A stretch of 64,000 nt of DNA. Source: Arthrobacter alpinus (GTDB lineage: Bacteria; Actinomycetota; Actinomycetes; Actinomycetales; Micrococcaceae). A model generated the notes under the pieces. The model ran no database searches. It was not told the origin of the DNA and was given only the letters and a program-made list of their open reading frames with translations. The position numbers and the translations under genes are program-made. Positions 26,168-35,453 of the stretch are shown here, in pieces. The stretch covers positions 2,480,001 to 2,544,000 of the forward strand of contig NZ_FNTV01000001.1 in assembly GCF_900105965.1 (NCBI RefSeq). The letters run 5' to 3'. Numbering within the stretch: position 1 is the stretch's first letter; each line of letters starts with the position of its first letter.

Positions 26168-28495
26168 ATGGCTGGCAAGGCGCCCCGCGAAAACATTGAT
26201 GAGAGCCAACTTTCCGTTGGACCGGTGAAGAAAACTGCCGTGGGCATTCCCGGCGTTGTGCACGCTTTGGAGGTCTCCTTCAATCAGATGGGCGTTGTCC
26301 GCTCGGCACAGGCCTTGCTGCAGATCAATCAAAAAGATGGTTTCGATTGCCCCGGCTGTGCCTGGCCAGAAGAAGAGAAACGCCACAAGGCTGAGTTCTG
26401 CGAGAACGGGGCCAAGGCGGTAGCCGAGGAAGCCACCAAGCTACGCGTGCCGCCGTCGTTCTTTGCCGAAAACAGCGTCAGCGAGCTCCGCGGTTGGGAC
26501 GATTACCGGCTGGGGCAACAGGGGCGGTTGACGGATCCCATGTTCCTTGCCGAGGGCAGCGATCACTACGTCCCAGTCTCCTGGGATCGCGCGCTGGGCA
26601 TCCTGGCTGATGAACTGCTGGCATTGAAGGACCCCAACGAAGCCATTTTCTACACCTCCGGGCGCACCTCCAACGAGGCGGCGTTCCTGTACCAGCTCCT
26701 GGTGCGCGGGCTCGGCACCAACAACCTGCCCGACTGCTCCAATATGTGCCATGAGTCGAGTGGATCCGCGCTGACTGAGACCATCGGCATCGGCAAGGGC
26801 TCTGTCTCCCTTGACGACATTCACCATGCTGAGCTCATCCTGATCGCCGGACAGAACCCTGGCACGAACCATCCGCGCATGCTCAGCGCGCTGGAGAGAG
26901 CCAAGAAGAACGGTGCCGTGATCGTTGCCATCAATCCGCTCCCCGAGGCCGGGCTGATGCGTTTTGAGAACCCTCAGACCGTGCGTGGCATGGTGGGCGG
27001 CGGCACGGCATTGGCCGACGACTTCCTGCAGATCAAGCTCGGCGGCGACCAGGCGCTGTTCCAGGGTTTGGGCAAGTTCCTGCTCGAGGAACAACGCCGT
27101 CCAGGATCCGCCCATGCCGGACGCGTGTTTGATACTGCCTTCATCGAGTCCCACACGACAGGCCTCGGCGAGTATTTGGCGCAGCTTGGGGCGGTCACGT
27201 GGGAGGAAATTGTCATTGCCACTGGGCTCACCGAGGCTCAGATCCGCAGCACCGGCGAGAAGCTGCTGGCGTCCAAGGCCACTGTTGTCTGCTGGGCCAT
27301 GGGCCTGACGCAGCACAAACACTCCGTTTCGACTCTTCGCGACGTGGTCAACGTACTGTTGCTCCAGGGCAATATTGGCAAGCCCGGCGCCGGCGTGTGC
27401 CCGGTGCGCGGCCACTCCAATGTCCAGGGCGATCGCACCATGGGCATCTTTGAGCGCATGCCCGCCGCCTTCCATGACGCCCTTGATCGTGAGTTTTCCT
27501 TTGCTTCCCCTCGCCCGCACGGCTTCGATACGGTCGCCGCCATCTCAGCGATGCGCGATGGCAAGGCCGGTGTTTTCCTTGGCATGGGCGGCAATTTTGT
27601 GCGCGCTACCCCGGATTCTTCCGTCACGGAGGCTGCACTGAACAAGCTTTCCCTCACGGCCCAGATCTCAACGAAGCTGAACAAGTCCCATCTGATCACT
27701 GGCCGTCAGGCACTGATCTTGCCAACCCTTGGCAGAACCGAACGGGATACCCAGGCTGGCGGCGACCAGCGCGTCACCGTGGAAGATTCCATGAGCGCTG
27801 TCCATGCCTCGCGCGGGCGGCTGGCCCCGGCCTCGAGTAATTTGTTATCCGAGGTGGCCATTGTGGCCCGCCTGGCCAAGTTGCTCTTTGAGACGGACGA
27901 CGGCGGAACCCGCCCGGGCGCGCCGGTTGCCGACTGGGATGCCTTGGCGGGCGACTACAGCCTGATCCGTTCCCACATTGCCGCCGTGGTCCCGGGATTT
28001 GCGGACTTCGAAGCGAAGATCGACCAGCCCGGCGGCTTTGTCTTGCCTCACGGGCCCCGAGATTCAAGGTCCTTCTCCACAGCGTCGGGGCTGGCACATT
28101 TCACGGCCAACGTGCTGGAATACCCGAAGGTGCCGGCGGGGCGTTTACTGCTGCAAACCTTGCGCTCGCACGATCAGTACAACACCACCATTTACGGCAA
28201 GGATGATCGGTACCGTGGCATCAAGAACGGCCGACGCGTGGTGTTCGTAAACCAGACGGATATGGACTCCCTCGGCATTGCCGAAGGCGCCATGGTGGAT
28301 CTCGTCTCCGAGTGGAGGGACGGTGTAGACCGCCGGGCGCCAGATTTCAGGGTGGTGGCCTACTCAACGCCCGTAGGTTGCGCGGCCGCTTATTACCCAG
28401 AAACCAATGTCTTGGTGCCGCTTGACTCCACGGCAGATATCAGCGGCACCCCCACCTCGAAGTCTGTGGTGATACGGCTCGAGCCCGTGGCCTAG
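26168..28495 (+). CDS. FdhF/YdeP-type molybdopterin oxidoreductase
   Basis: A 775-residue molybdenum enzyme of the FdhF/YdeP group. The short N-terminal pair in FDCPGCAWP (Cys61, Cys64) replaces the longer 4Fe-4S motif of true formate dehydrogenases. Then come the molybdopterin domains, with a probable Mo-ligand Cys194 in SNMCHESSG, GQNPGTNHPRM, and the MoCo C-terminal domain near TLRSHDQYNTTIYG. The family is poorly characterised (E. coli YdeP is linked to acid resistance), so formate as substrate is not certain. It is surrounded by fdhD, moeA and mobA, all needed for its cofactor. Confidence 0.88.
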   Translation: MAGKAPRENIDESQLSVGPVKKTAVGIPGVVHALEVSFNQMGVVRSAQALLQINQKDGFDCPGCAWPEEEKRHKAEFCENGAKAVAEEATKLRVPPSFFAENSVSELRGWDDYRLGQQGRLTDPMFLAEGSDHYVPVSWDRALGILADELLALKDPNEAIFYTSGRTSNEAAFLYQLLVRGLGTNNLPDCSNMCHESSGSALTETIGIGKGSVSLDDIHHAELILIAGQNPGTNHPRMLSALERAKKNGAVIVAINPLPEAGLMRFENPQTVRGMVGGGTALADDFLQIKLGGDQALFQGLGKFLLEEQRRPGSAHAGRVFDTAFIESHTTGLGEYLAQLGAVTWEEIVIATGLTEAQIRSTGEKLLASKATVVCWAMGLTQHKHSVSTLRDVVNVLLLQGNIGKPGAGVCPVRGHSNVQGDRTMGIFERMPAAFHDALDREFSFASPRPHGFDTVAAISAMRDGKAGVFLGMGGNFVRATPDSSVTEAALNKLSLTAQISTKLNKSHLITGRQALILPTLGRTERDTQAGGDQRVTVEDSMSAVHASRGRLAPASSNLLSEVAIVARLAKLLFETDDGGTRPGAPVADWDALAGDYSLIRSHIAAVVPGFADFEAKIDQPGGFVLPHGPRDSRSFSTASGLAHFTANVLEYPKVPAGRLLLQTLRSHDQYNTTIYGKDDRYRGIKNGRRVVFVNQTDMDSLGIAEGAMVDLVSEWRDGVDRRAPDFRVVAYSTPVGCAAAYYPETNVLVPLDSTADISGTPTSKSVVIRLEPVA

Positions 28496-28506
28496 ACCCG
28501 CGGGTC

Positions 28507-28558
28507 AGTGGGCAGATAATGTCGTTCTGAGCAATCAAAACAGCATTATCTGCCCACT
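28507..28558. terminator. Perfect inverted repeat between fdhF-type gene and moeA
   Basis: Arms AGTGGGCAGATAATG (28507-28521) and its exact complement (28544-28558) flank 22 bases. It occupies the convergent junction and probably terminates both transcripts. The arm pattern resembles the palindromic repeats at 22331 and 56819 in layout, though not in sequence. Confidence 0.6.
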
Positions 28559-28566
28559 CGAGCGCT

Positions 28567-29817
28567 TTAGTTCCAGGGCAGGGGCATGGCGGTGAGGGTC
28601 TCCCCCATTTTCGTGCCGTGCGGCGGGACCACCATGACGCCGTCGGCCGCTGCCAGCCCGCGCATCATGGCCGAATCCGTGTAAGCACAAGGGGATGCCA
28701 GCCCATAGACCAGCCGGTACGGCATGATGCGTGTGGGTCCGTGATATTCCTTGATGGGGCTGCCACACGCCACCTCCGTGGTTGCGGGGCGGGGCAGGCT
28801 GCCCAATTTGGCGAGCAGTGGGGCCCCAAGAGTCATGAGCCCCACGATCGCGGCGAGCGGATTGCCTGGCAGGCCCAGGATGAAGCGGCCGTCGGGCAGC
28901 TCCGCCAGAAGTGTGGGGTGGCCCGGGCGCATGGCAATGTGCGAAATATGCAGGGTTCCGCCCAATGCCGTGATGGCTTCACGCAAGAAATCGGAACTCG
29001 AGTGTCCTGTGGCTCCGGTGGTGATGACGACGTCGGCTGGATCATCCTCGTCATCTTCCAAGGCATCAAGCATCGAGGTGAGGTTGTCGGCTGCGCGTTG
29101 AAGTCCCACCACGGATCCTCCCATCATGGCCACCATGGAACCGAGTTGGGGCGAAAACGCGTCACGAACAAATCCTGGCTCGGGGACGCCGGAGGCCACA
29201 ACTTCATCACCGGTCAACACCAGCTTCACGGCTGGTTTCCCGAGAACCCTTAGCTCGTCCATGGCGCCCAAGGCGGCCAGGGAAATATGTGCCGGGTTTA
29301 GAACCGTGCCGGCCTTGATCAACAATTCTTCCGCCGCCGCCTCCTGGCCGACCGGGCGGATGTGTTGGCCGTTTTTCGGCTCCCCGGGGCGTGCGGCTCC
29401 GCCAAGCACCAGAACAGGTAAGCCGTCGTCGTCCGTGGAAATGACCCCTGACTCGCTACGCAAGACCGATTTGGCGCCCGGTGGAATGAGTCCGCCCGTG
29501 ACGATTGGCACGGCTTGACCTGGGCTAAGTTTGGCGCCAGGTTCGGCCAAAATCCACGGCGGACTGCCCGCAACGGCCCACCCGTCCATGGCGGAAGACG
29601 CATAGTGTGGCATGGCCAGGCGCGAGAAGACGTCCTCGGCAAGGATGCGTCCCAGGGCAGTCGCCAGCGGAACCACATGTGCCGGCAGCGGCAGCGCCAC
29701 CTCCCAGGCACGCTCACGCGCCTCGTCCCACGTGTGGGGAAGAGTCTTGGCCGCGCTCTCGGGTGCCATAACGGCCTGTGAATCCTCAGCTGGATCCGTG
29801 CCGGCGGCGGTCACCAT
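28567..29817 (-). CDS. moeA: Molybdopterin molybdotransferase
   Basis: A 416-residue MoeA protein, which inserts molybdate into adenylylated molybdopterin. Family blocks are present: MPHYASSAMDGWAVAG near residue 70, IVTGGLIPPGAKSV, LTGDEVV, and the MoCF-like core ITTGATGHSSSDFL and GLPGNPLAAIVGLM. It follows mobA by six bases on the same strand without a strong ribosome site of its own, suggesting coupled translation. Confidence 0.95.
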   Translation of the reverse strand: MVTAAGTDPAEDSQAVMAPESAAKTLPHTWDEARERAWEVALPLPAHVVPLATALGRILAEDVFSRLAMPHYASSAMDGWAVAGSPPWILAEPGAKLSPGQAVPIVTGGLIPPGAKSVLRSESGVISTDDDGLPVLVLGGAARPGEPKNGQHIRPVGQEAAAEELLIKAGTVLNPAHISLAALGAMDELRVLGKPAVKLVLTGDEVVASGVPEPGFVRDAFSPQLGSMVAMMGGSVVGLQRAADNLTSMLDALEDDEDDPADVVITTGATGHSSSDFLREAITALGGTLHISHIAMRPGHPTLLAELPDGRFILGLPGNPLAAIVGLMTLGAPLLAKLGSLPRPATTEVACGSPIKEYHGPTRIMPYRLVYGLASPCAYTDSAMMRGLAAADGVMVVPPHGTKMGETLTAMPLPWN

Positions 29818-29823
29818 GAAGTG

Positions 29824-30798
29824 TTAGTTCCCGGCGGGGGCTGCGGAACCCGGGGTGGGCGGTTGATCGGCAGCTTCCGCCGCGGCCAGCGCCTTGGCCA
29901 TGCCCAACGCCGCTGCCATGGCTGTGGCTTCGCTGGTCTGTCCCATGCCGGCGGCGAGTCCGGCCGCAAGTCCGGCCACAAAAGTGGTCACTGGAGCAGC
30001 CGGGCGCACGATCGAATGCGCGGCCACACCGGCCAGCTTCAGCACGGCATCAACATCCACTTCAATGTCGGCAATTTCAAAGGCCGCAAGGAGCTTCTGT
30101 GTCCATGCCTGTAAAACCTCGTCTTGATTTTCCAATTGCTGTCCTTCCGCATCGGCCGGCCCCGCGCGCAATCCTTGCTCGCGGGCATCCGCCCAGGTGT
30201 CTATGTCGGCCGCCAGCCCAGACGGCACGGCACATTCCTTGGTTGCCACATTAGCAATCAGGGAGAAAACCGATGCGTTCTCCAAGCGGTGCGCCGCCCG
30301 TGCCGCTTCCACAGCACCTTGCAACAGCGCCTGCGGGTAAATCGCGGCCAATGGCTGCATCCTGCCGTCGGACACAGCCATGACGCCCTCACCCGGCCCA
30401 CAGCTGCCCAATTCCAGTACCAACAGCTCTGCCAGGGCCTCAGCGTGCGGCATATCGCACGCAAGGACAAGGACGTAGTCCCCACTGTCCGCCAATGCTG
30501 ACACTCCGGCAGCGATGCCGGCCGCCGGGCCTGCAAAGGGTGGATCTTCCTGCACTGTCACCACATCAGCGCGGCTTGTGGCCGTCCCGAGCCAACCGTT
30601 GATGCTCTGGTGGGGGCCAACGACGGCGATGCGGCCACTGCGGGTTCGGTCGCCGTCCGCCGTGGTTGCTGACGCGAGAACTCTTGCGGCCGCGTCTACG
30701 GTGCGGGCCAGGAGCGTTTGTCCGTCCAACAAAAGCCCGGCCTTGGGCACACCGCCGAGTCGACGAGATTGCCCGCCGGCCAGAATTACGGCCTGCAC
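29824..30798 (-). CDS. mobA: MobA-type NTP transferase fused to DUF6457
   Basis: A 324-residue fusion. Residues 1 to about 200 are a molybdenum-cofactor guanylyltransferase: AVILAGGQSRRLGGVPKAGL (nucleotide loop with the invariant lysine), ACDMPHAEA (metal Asp) and IDTWAD. From about 225 to 310 follows a helical DUF6457 domain (LQAWTQKLLAAFEIADIEVDVDAVLKLAGVAAHSIVRPAAPVTTF) seen as a separate or fused unit in actinobacteria. The product would convert Mo-MPT to the guanine dinucleotide form used by FdhF-type enzymes. GTG start. Confidence 0.88.
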   Translation of the reverse strand: MQAVILAGGQSRRLGGVPKAGLLLDGQTLLARTVDAAARVLASATTADGDRTRSGRIAVVGPHQSINGWLGTATSRADVVTVQEDPPFAGPAAGIAAGVSALADSGDYVLVLACDMPHAEALAELLVLELGSCGPGEGVMAVSDGRMQPLAAIYPQALLQGAVEAARAAHRLENASVFSLIANVATKECAVPSGLAADIDTWADAREQGLRAGPADAEGQQLENQDEVLQAWTQKLLAAFEIADIEVDVDAVLKLAGVAAHSIVRPAAPVTTFVAGLAAGLAAGMGQTSEATAMAAALGMAKALAAAEAADQPPTPGSAAPAGN

Positions 30799-30819
30799 GC
30801 AGATCCAAGGAGAGTGTTC

Positions 30820-30948
30820 ATGAATGACATATTATCTCTGGGCACTGGACGTCCCAGACAAAAGGCCACAATAGCGACGTCATTGTTCACACTGCACCCT
30901 TGCCCTGCCGCCCTGGAATCCAAGCTGGACCTGCGGCGTACAGATTAA
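30820..30948 (+). CDS. Possible 42-residue small protein
   Basis: A short frame, MNDILSLGTGRPRQKATI..., ending TAA, divergent from mobA. It has an excellent AAGGAGAG site five to six bases before the ATG, which is why it is listed. It has no recognisable domain, signal peptide or membrane helix, and could be chance because the site overlaps the mobA start region. Confidence 0.25.
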   Translation: MNDILSLGTGRPRQKATIATSLFTLHPCPAALESKLDLRRTD

Positions 30949-30951
30949 ATA

Positions 30952-30981
30952 AATGAACCCCGTCCAAGGACGGGGTTCATT
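30952..30981 (-). terminator. Terminator of the NlpC/P60 gene
   Basis: Perfect 14-bp stem (30952-30965 with 30968-30981), two-base loop, followed on the minus strand by a TTATTTAAT stretch. It lies 14 bases beyond the NlpC/P60 stop codon. Confidence 0.85.
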
Positions 30982-30995
30982 GGGTAAAAACGTTC

Positions 30996-31784
30996 TTAGT
31001 GACCCATCGCAATGAAAACGGGACCTGAACCGACGTTGGAGGAGAAGATTGCGGTTGTGCCGCCACCCCATCCACCGTGTACGGCCTGGCCGTTGCCAAT
31101 GTAAACAGCGATGTGAGCCATGCCCATGCCGCCGTCTGCGTAGTAGATCAAGTCGCCGGGCTGAGCTTCGCTCTGGGAAACCGTGCGGCCCAGGCTCAGG
31201 TAGCCAGCGGGCCAGTCGTGGAAGTTAATTCCAGCAGCGGCCAAGGAGTTGCTCGCAAGTGCGGTGCAGTCCTGGGCAACGCCAATCTGCGACAAGGCAG
31301 CGCTGGCGATTGTGGCACCAATTCCGCTTGCAACTGCAGGCTTGGCAGCAACCTCGGGGGTGCTTGTGGTGACTGTAGGAGCTGCGGCTACTGCTACTTC
31401 GGCTACCGGTGCGGCAACTTCTGCGGCGGGAGCGACATCGCTGCTCTGGGCCTCTACAACTGCCGGCGCTTCAACAACAGCCGGGGTGGAGGTGATTGCG
31501 GGGGTAGCGAAGGAAATCTTCACCGTGGACGCTGCCGTGATGTTGGAAGCGAGTTCCGTGTTCAAGTTCAGCGTGGTAGCACCATCAGAAGCTCGCTCCA
31601 CAGTGGGAGTAGCCGCGTTTGCTGCGATACCGGATGTCAGAACCAGACCAGATGCTGCTGCGATAACAGCTGCCTGACGACCAACCCCACCGACATTGGA
31701 ACTGACGGCTTTCGTGAGGGTGGAGATCGGACTGGTCTTAGCAACCTCGGCGCGGTGGCGCCCAAGAGCAATATTTGAAGCCAA
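30996..31784 (-). CDS. Secreted NlpC/P60 peptidoglycan hydrolase
   Basis: A 262-residue cell-wall peptidase if started at the TTG at 31782-31784, which has GAGAGGAAACC upstream. A longer frame to 31937 would run through the riboswitch and is rejected. The N-terminal region has a basic stretch then the hydrophobic AAVIAAASGLVLTSGIAANAA, a signal peptide with AxA site. A Pro/Ala/Val-rich linker precedes the NlpC/P60 domain: catalytic Cys in AQDCTALASNSL, His in GMAHIAVYIGNG, third residue His in AVHGG. It should cut D-Glu-mDAP or similar stem-peptide bonds. Confidence 0.88.
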   Translation of the reverse strand: MASNIALGRHRAEVAKTSPISTLTKAVSSNVGGVGRQAAVIAAASGLVLTSGIAANAATPTVERASDGATTLNLNTELASNITAASTVKISFATPAITSTPAVVEAPAVVEAQSSDVAPAAEVAAPVAEVAVAAAPTVTTSTPEVAAKPAVASGIGATIASAALSQIGVAQDCTALASNSLAAAGINFHDWPAGYLSLGRTVSQSEAQPGDLIYYADGGMGMAHIAVYIGNGQAVHGGWGGGTTAIFSSNVGSGPVFIAMGH

Positions 31785-31798
31785 GAAGGTTTCCTCTC

Positions 31799-31968
31799 CC
31801 AATGCCTGCGAGGTAAGCTGTCGGATTCGGATGGGAGTCACCCGGCCGCTCCACATTTGAACAGCGAAGGAATTTCTTCCTCCGCGTGAACTAACGCTTC
31901 GCGGCTTCACCCCAAGGTCTTCGCGCAATGCGCTCAAACCGATAATTGGTTCCCCCGCCCCTGCCAGA
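31799..31968 (-). ncRNA. ydaO/yuaA-type c-di-AMP riboswitch, upstream of NlpC/P60
   Basis: On the minus strand the leader contains the conserved blocks of the ydaO family in order: CGGGGGAACCAAT (about 31944-31957), TTGGGGTGAAGC (about 31905-31916), and ATCCGAATCCGACAGCTTACC before the ribosome site. This riboswitch class binds cyclic di-AMP and in actinobacteria usually precedes cell-wall hydrolase genes, as here. c-di-AMP normally turns such genes off. Confidence 0.88.
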
Positions 31969-32079
31969 CGATTGATACGAACGGACCATGGGCAGTGGCA
32001 GAGCTAGGCAATCTGCGCATGGGCGTCGACTTGATTCGAAGTTGACGCGATTACGAATCTACAACAGATTTTTCTCAAT

Positions 32080-32117
32080 GTCACGTTCAGGTCACGGTCT
32101 TGTGACTTATCCGTAAC
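32080..32117. promoter_or_regulatory. Paired 11-bp-spaced GTNAC repeats (candidate MtrA boxes)
   Basis: GTCAC at 32080-32084 and 32091-32095 (GTGAC-N6-GTGAC on the minus strand), and GTGAC at 32102-32106 with GTAAC at 32113-32117, form two tandem pairs with 11-bp period in opposite orientations, upstream of the NlpC riboswitch. This fits my recollection of the direct-repeat MtrA boxes of actinobacteria. Confidence 0.4.
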
Positions 32118-32138
32118 TAAAAGTGGGTTGTGGAGGAG

Positions 32139-32948
32139 TTAAAGCCAGCCGAGGGGGTCGACGGTCTCGTCGTCGACAATCACTTCAAAGTGCAGGTGGG
32201 GGCCCGTGGAGGCTCCCGTGGAGCCGCTAAAGCCTACCAGCTCGCCACGTTCAACCTTTTGGCCAACCTTGACGGCATTGCTGCTCATGTGGTTGTACGA
32301 CGTTGAGAGGCCGTTACCGTGGTCCACGACCACGCGGTTGCCTCCACCGTAGGTGTGCCAGCCCGAGAAGGTGACGGTTCCACTGGCGGCTGCGAGGACA
32401 TCGGTGCCGCTGGCGATGGCAAAGTCCTGGCCGGTGTGGTGTTCATCCACCTGGCCCGTAATGGGGCTGATCCGGTCACCGAAGGGTGAGCTGGGGACCA
32501 GATTCTTCAGCGGAGCCGAGAGGGTTCCCTTGGCGGCTGCCGGTGCGACATTGGAGGCTTCAACCTTCAATGTTTCCTTCAGCTGGCCATCCGGGTTCAA
32601 GGAGCTGCCAAGCTGCGGGGAAGCGAAAGTGATGGGGATTTCGGCCGCTGCGCTAACAACGGTCTCAACCGAGGACGCCGAAGCGGCCTGAATACTGGGG
32701 GTTTCCGCGGCTTGGCCGGTCGGCAGGGTCACTGCCAAGACCAAACCGGTGGCAGCCATGGCTACGCCGACTTTTTGCCCGGCACCGCTGGCGGCACCTG
32801 CACGCATAAGTGCGGCCATGGAAAGACTGGGAACTGAATTTGCACGCTCTGCTGCAAGAGCTTCGCGGCGGCTGCCTGCATGAGCAGCAAGCTCATGAGT
32901 TGCCTGCGACGACGCACGGCGGCGGCCCCGCTGTTTATCCTCTGACAC
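32139..32948 (-). CDS. Secreted M23 (LytM-type) peptidoglycan endopeptidase
   Basis: A 269-residue zinc endopeptidase. A long Arg-rich N-region is followed by the hydrophobic VGVAMAATGLVLAVTLPTGQAAE, probably a signal anchor or signal peptide. The C-terminal LytM domain has its zinc and catalytic motifs: HHTGQDFAIASGT (HxxxD) and GPHLHFEV (HxH). The start is GTG at 32946-32948 behind AGAGAGG. It is preceded by its own c-di-AMP riboswitch and lies directly upstream of the NlpC/P60 gene on the same strand, but with separate leaders. Confidence 0.9.
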   Translation of the reverse strand: MSEDKQRGRRRASSQATHELAAHAGSRREALAAERANSVPSLSMAALMRAGAASGAGQKVGVAMAATGLVLAVTLPTGQAAETPSIQAASASSVETVVSAAAEIPITFASPQLGSSLNPDGQLKETLKVEASNVAPAAAKGTLSAPLKNLVPSSPFGDRISPITGQVDEHHTGQDFAIASGTDVLAAASGTVTFSGWHTYGGGNRVVVDHGNGLSTSYNHMSSNAVKVGQKVERGELVGFSGSTGASTGPHLHFEVIVDDETVDPLGWL

Positions 32949-32966
32949 TAATTACCTCTCTGTGGT

Positions 32967-33162
32967 TCACCTGCGGAGTTAGCTGTCGGATTCGGATCAG
33001 AGAGTGTAGCTTTTGATCCGGCCCAGGCTCTTGGCACACGTCTATCCATGGCGCTTTCCGATGGAAAGCGTCACGACGTCGTGATGCTTAAGAGATTGGG
33101 CTTCACCCCAAGACTGGCCATATGGCTAGCCAAAAGTGGTTCCCCCGCCCTTGCCTGTTATT
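32967..33162 (-). ncRNA. ydaO/yuaA-type c-di-AMP riboswitch, upstream of M23 peptidase
   Basis: On the minus strand the same ordered blocks are seen: CGGGGGAACCAC (about 33136-33147), CTTGGGGTGAAGCCC (about 33100-33114), a long variable stem (around 33045-33085), and GATCCGAATCCGACAGCTAAC followed by CCGCAGG. The shared GAATCCGACAGCT end makes it a clear sister of the first copy. An open frame on the plus strand at 33048-33317 is an artefact of this RNA. Confidence 0.88.
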
Positions 33163-33204
33163 TATTGACCATTGTGCGAAGGCAAGGTTCGGTGTCGCAA
33201 AATG

Positions 33205-33273
33205 GTAACGCTTTGATTACGGCGCTATTTGTTTACTATACGGCACATGCGGTAAACGTGATAATTCCGTTAC
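33205..33273. promoter_or_regulatory. Second pair of 11-bp-spaced GTAAC-type repeats
   Basis: GTAAC-N6-ATTAC on the plus strand (33205-33220) and GTAAC-N6-ATCAC on the minus strand (33258-33273) lie upstream of the M23 riboswitch, mirroring the arrangement before the NlpC gene. A TATAGT sequence on the minus strand (around 33237) between them could be the -10 element. Confidence 0.35.
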
Positions 33274-33326
33274 CAGTATTGTCGATAACTGAATGTCATC
33301 ACGAGCTAGCCGAGTGAGCGCCGTGA

Positions 33327-34022
33327 TTAGCTCATGGAGACGAAAACATGCGAGGCAACTTCGGGCGGCAATTCCAGCGCCCCTTCGATGCCCGGCACAC
33401 GCACGGAGATGTACTCTCCCACTTGTTCTAGGGAAATTCGGGCACCCGGGCGCAAGCCGCCCTCATCGAGCTGCAGCAGCAATTCAGGCTCAACCTGAAT
33501 ACGTTCGGACAAGCGGTGGATGATGACTTCCTGGCCCGGCGCATAGCTCGTCATGGCCTCAACCAGTGTGACCAATCCCGCAGCAAATAGCGGCGAAATT
33601 TCCCCACCAAGCTCTTCGAGCCCGGGAATCGGATTGCCGTAGGGAGACTCTGCGGGCTTGCCGAGGAGATCGAAAAGACGTTGTTCAACGCGCTCACTCA
33701 TGACATGTTCCCAGCGGCAGGCTTCCTCGTGCACATAGGCCCAATCGAGGCCGATGACGTCGGAGAGGAGGCGCTCGGCCAGCCTGTGCTTTCGCATGAC
33801 CCGAGTGGCCTTGTCGCGGCCAGTAGGAGTCAATTCCAGGTGCCGGTCGCCTGAGACGATGACCAGGCCGTCACGTTCCATCCGGCCGATGGTTTGAGAA
33901 ACAGTGGGCCCGGAATGGTGCAGGCGCTCCGCGATACGGGCGCGTAGGGCAACGATGTTTTCTTCTTCCAACTCCAGGATGGTCCGCAAATACATCTCGG
34001 TCGTGTCTATCAAGTCAGCCAC
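33327..34022 (-). CDS. Iron-dependent regulator, DtxR/IdeR family
   Basis: A 231-residue metal-dependent repressor. It opens DLIDTTEMYLRTILELEEE as IdeR/DtxR proteins do, has the helix-turn-helix IAERLHHSGPTVSQTIGRMERDGLV, the dimerisation/metal domain containing EEACRWEHVMSERVEQRL with Cys, His and Glu ligands, and a C-terminal SH3-like domain. Start GTG 34020-34022 with a perfect AGGAGG seven bases before; the 13 extra residues of the longer frame are not family-like. Expected to control iron uptake and possibly the siderophore-interacting protein at 50887. Confidence 0.92.
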   Translation of the reverse strand: MADLIDTTEMYLRTILELEEENIVALRARIAERLHHSGPTVSQTIGRMERDGLVIVSGDRHLELTPTGRDKATRVMRKHRLAERLLSDVIGLDWAYVHEEACRWEHVMSERVEQRLFDLLGKPAESPYGNPIPGLEELGGEISPLFAAGLVTLVEAMTSYAPGQEVIIHRLSERIQVEPELLLQLDEGGLRPGARISLEQVGEYISVRVPGIEGALELPPEVASHVFVSMS

Positions 34023-34248
34023 GTCAGCATCCTCCTGTTTTTGGGCAAGTTTTGGGTACAAAGACCTTTACGTCTACGTTATCCTGATTGCCGCGATCCG
34101 GGTAAACCCCGCCACCTAGTTGAACCTGCCGCCCGGGCAGAATATTTCTTACGGTACGGACGCTTTTCCCCTAGGCCGGGATGTACGGCAGAATTGGCAA
34201 CAGCCCTCGGCAACCAATGAAACTTCCATCGCATAATTTTTGGAGTAA

Positions 34249-35379
<1,131 letters not shown>

Positions 35380-35385
35380 CACCCC

Positions 35386-35429
35386 ATGAGTAAGGGCCGC
35401 TTCCCGGTTGGGAAGCGGCCCTTACTCAT
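35386..35429. terminator. Perfect 20-bp hairpin after serC
   Basis: Arms 35386-35405 and 35410-35429 pair perfectly over 20 bp around GGTT. It lies seven bases after the serC stop and 25 bases before the convergent DUF3027 stop, so it can serve both genes. Confidence 0.85.
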
Positions 35430-35453
35430 AAGGCGGTCAGGCCTGATAGATGT

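Noticed and set aside
26102..26386. N-terminal extension of FdhD to 372 residues
   Set aside because: It overlaps the start of the divergent oxidoreductase gene; family alignment and GGAGG favour the ATG at 26101.
26441..27520. A 359-residue minus-strand frame inside the FdhF/YdeP-type gene
   Set aside because: It is a shadow frame; the plus-strand gene is clearly conserved over this stretch.
31785..31937. N-terminal extension of the NlpC/P60 protein to 313 residues
   Set aside because: The extra codons translate the riboswitch. The TTG at 31784 has a proper ribosome site and yields a normal signal peptide.
33048..33317. An 89-residue open frame on the plus strand
   Set aside because: It lies across the M23 c-di-AMP riboswitch on the opposite strand, has no ribosome site and reads like no protein family.
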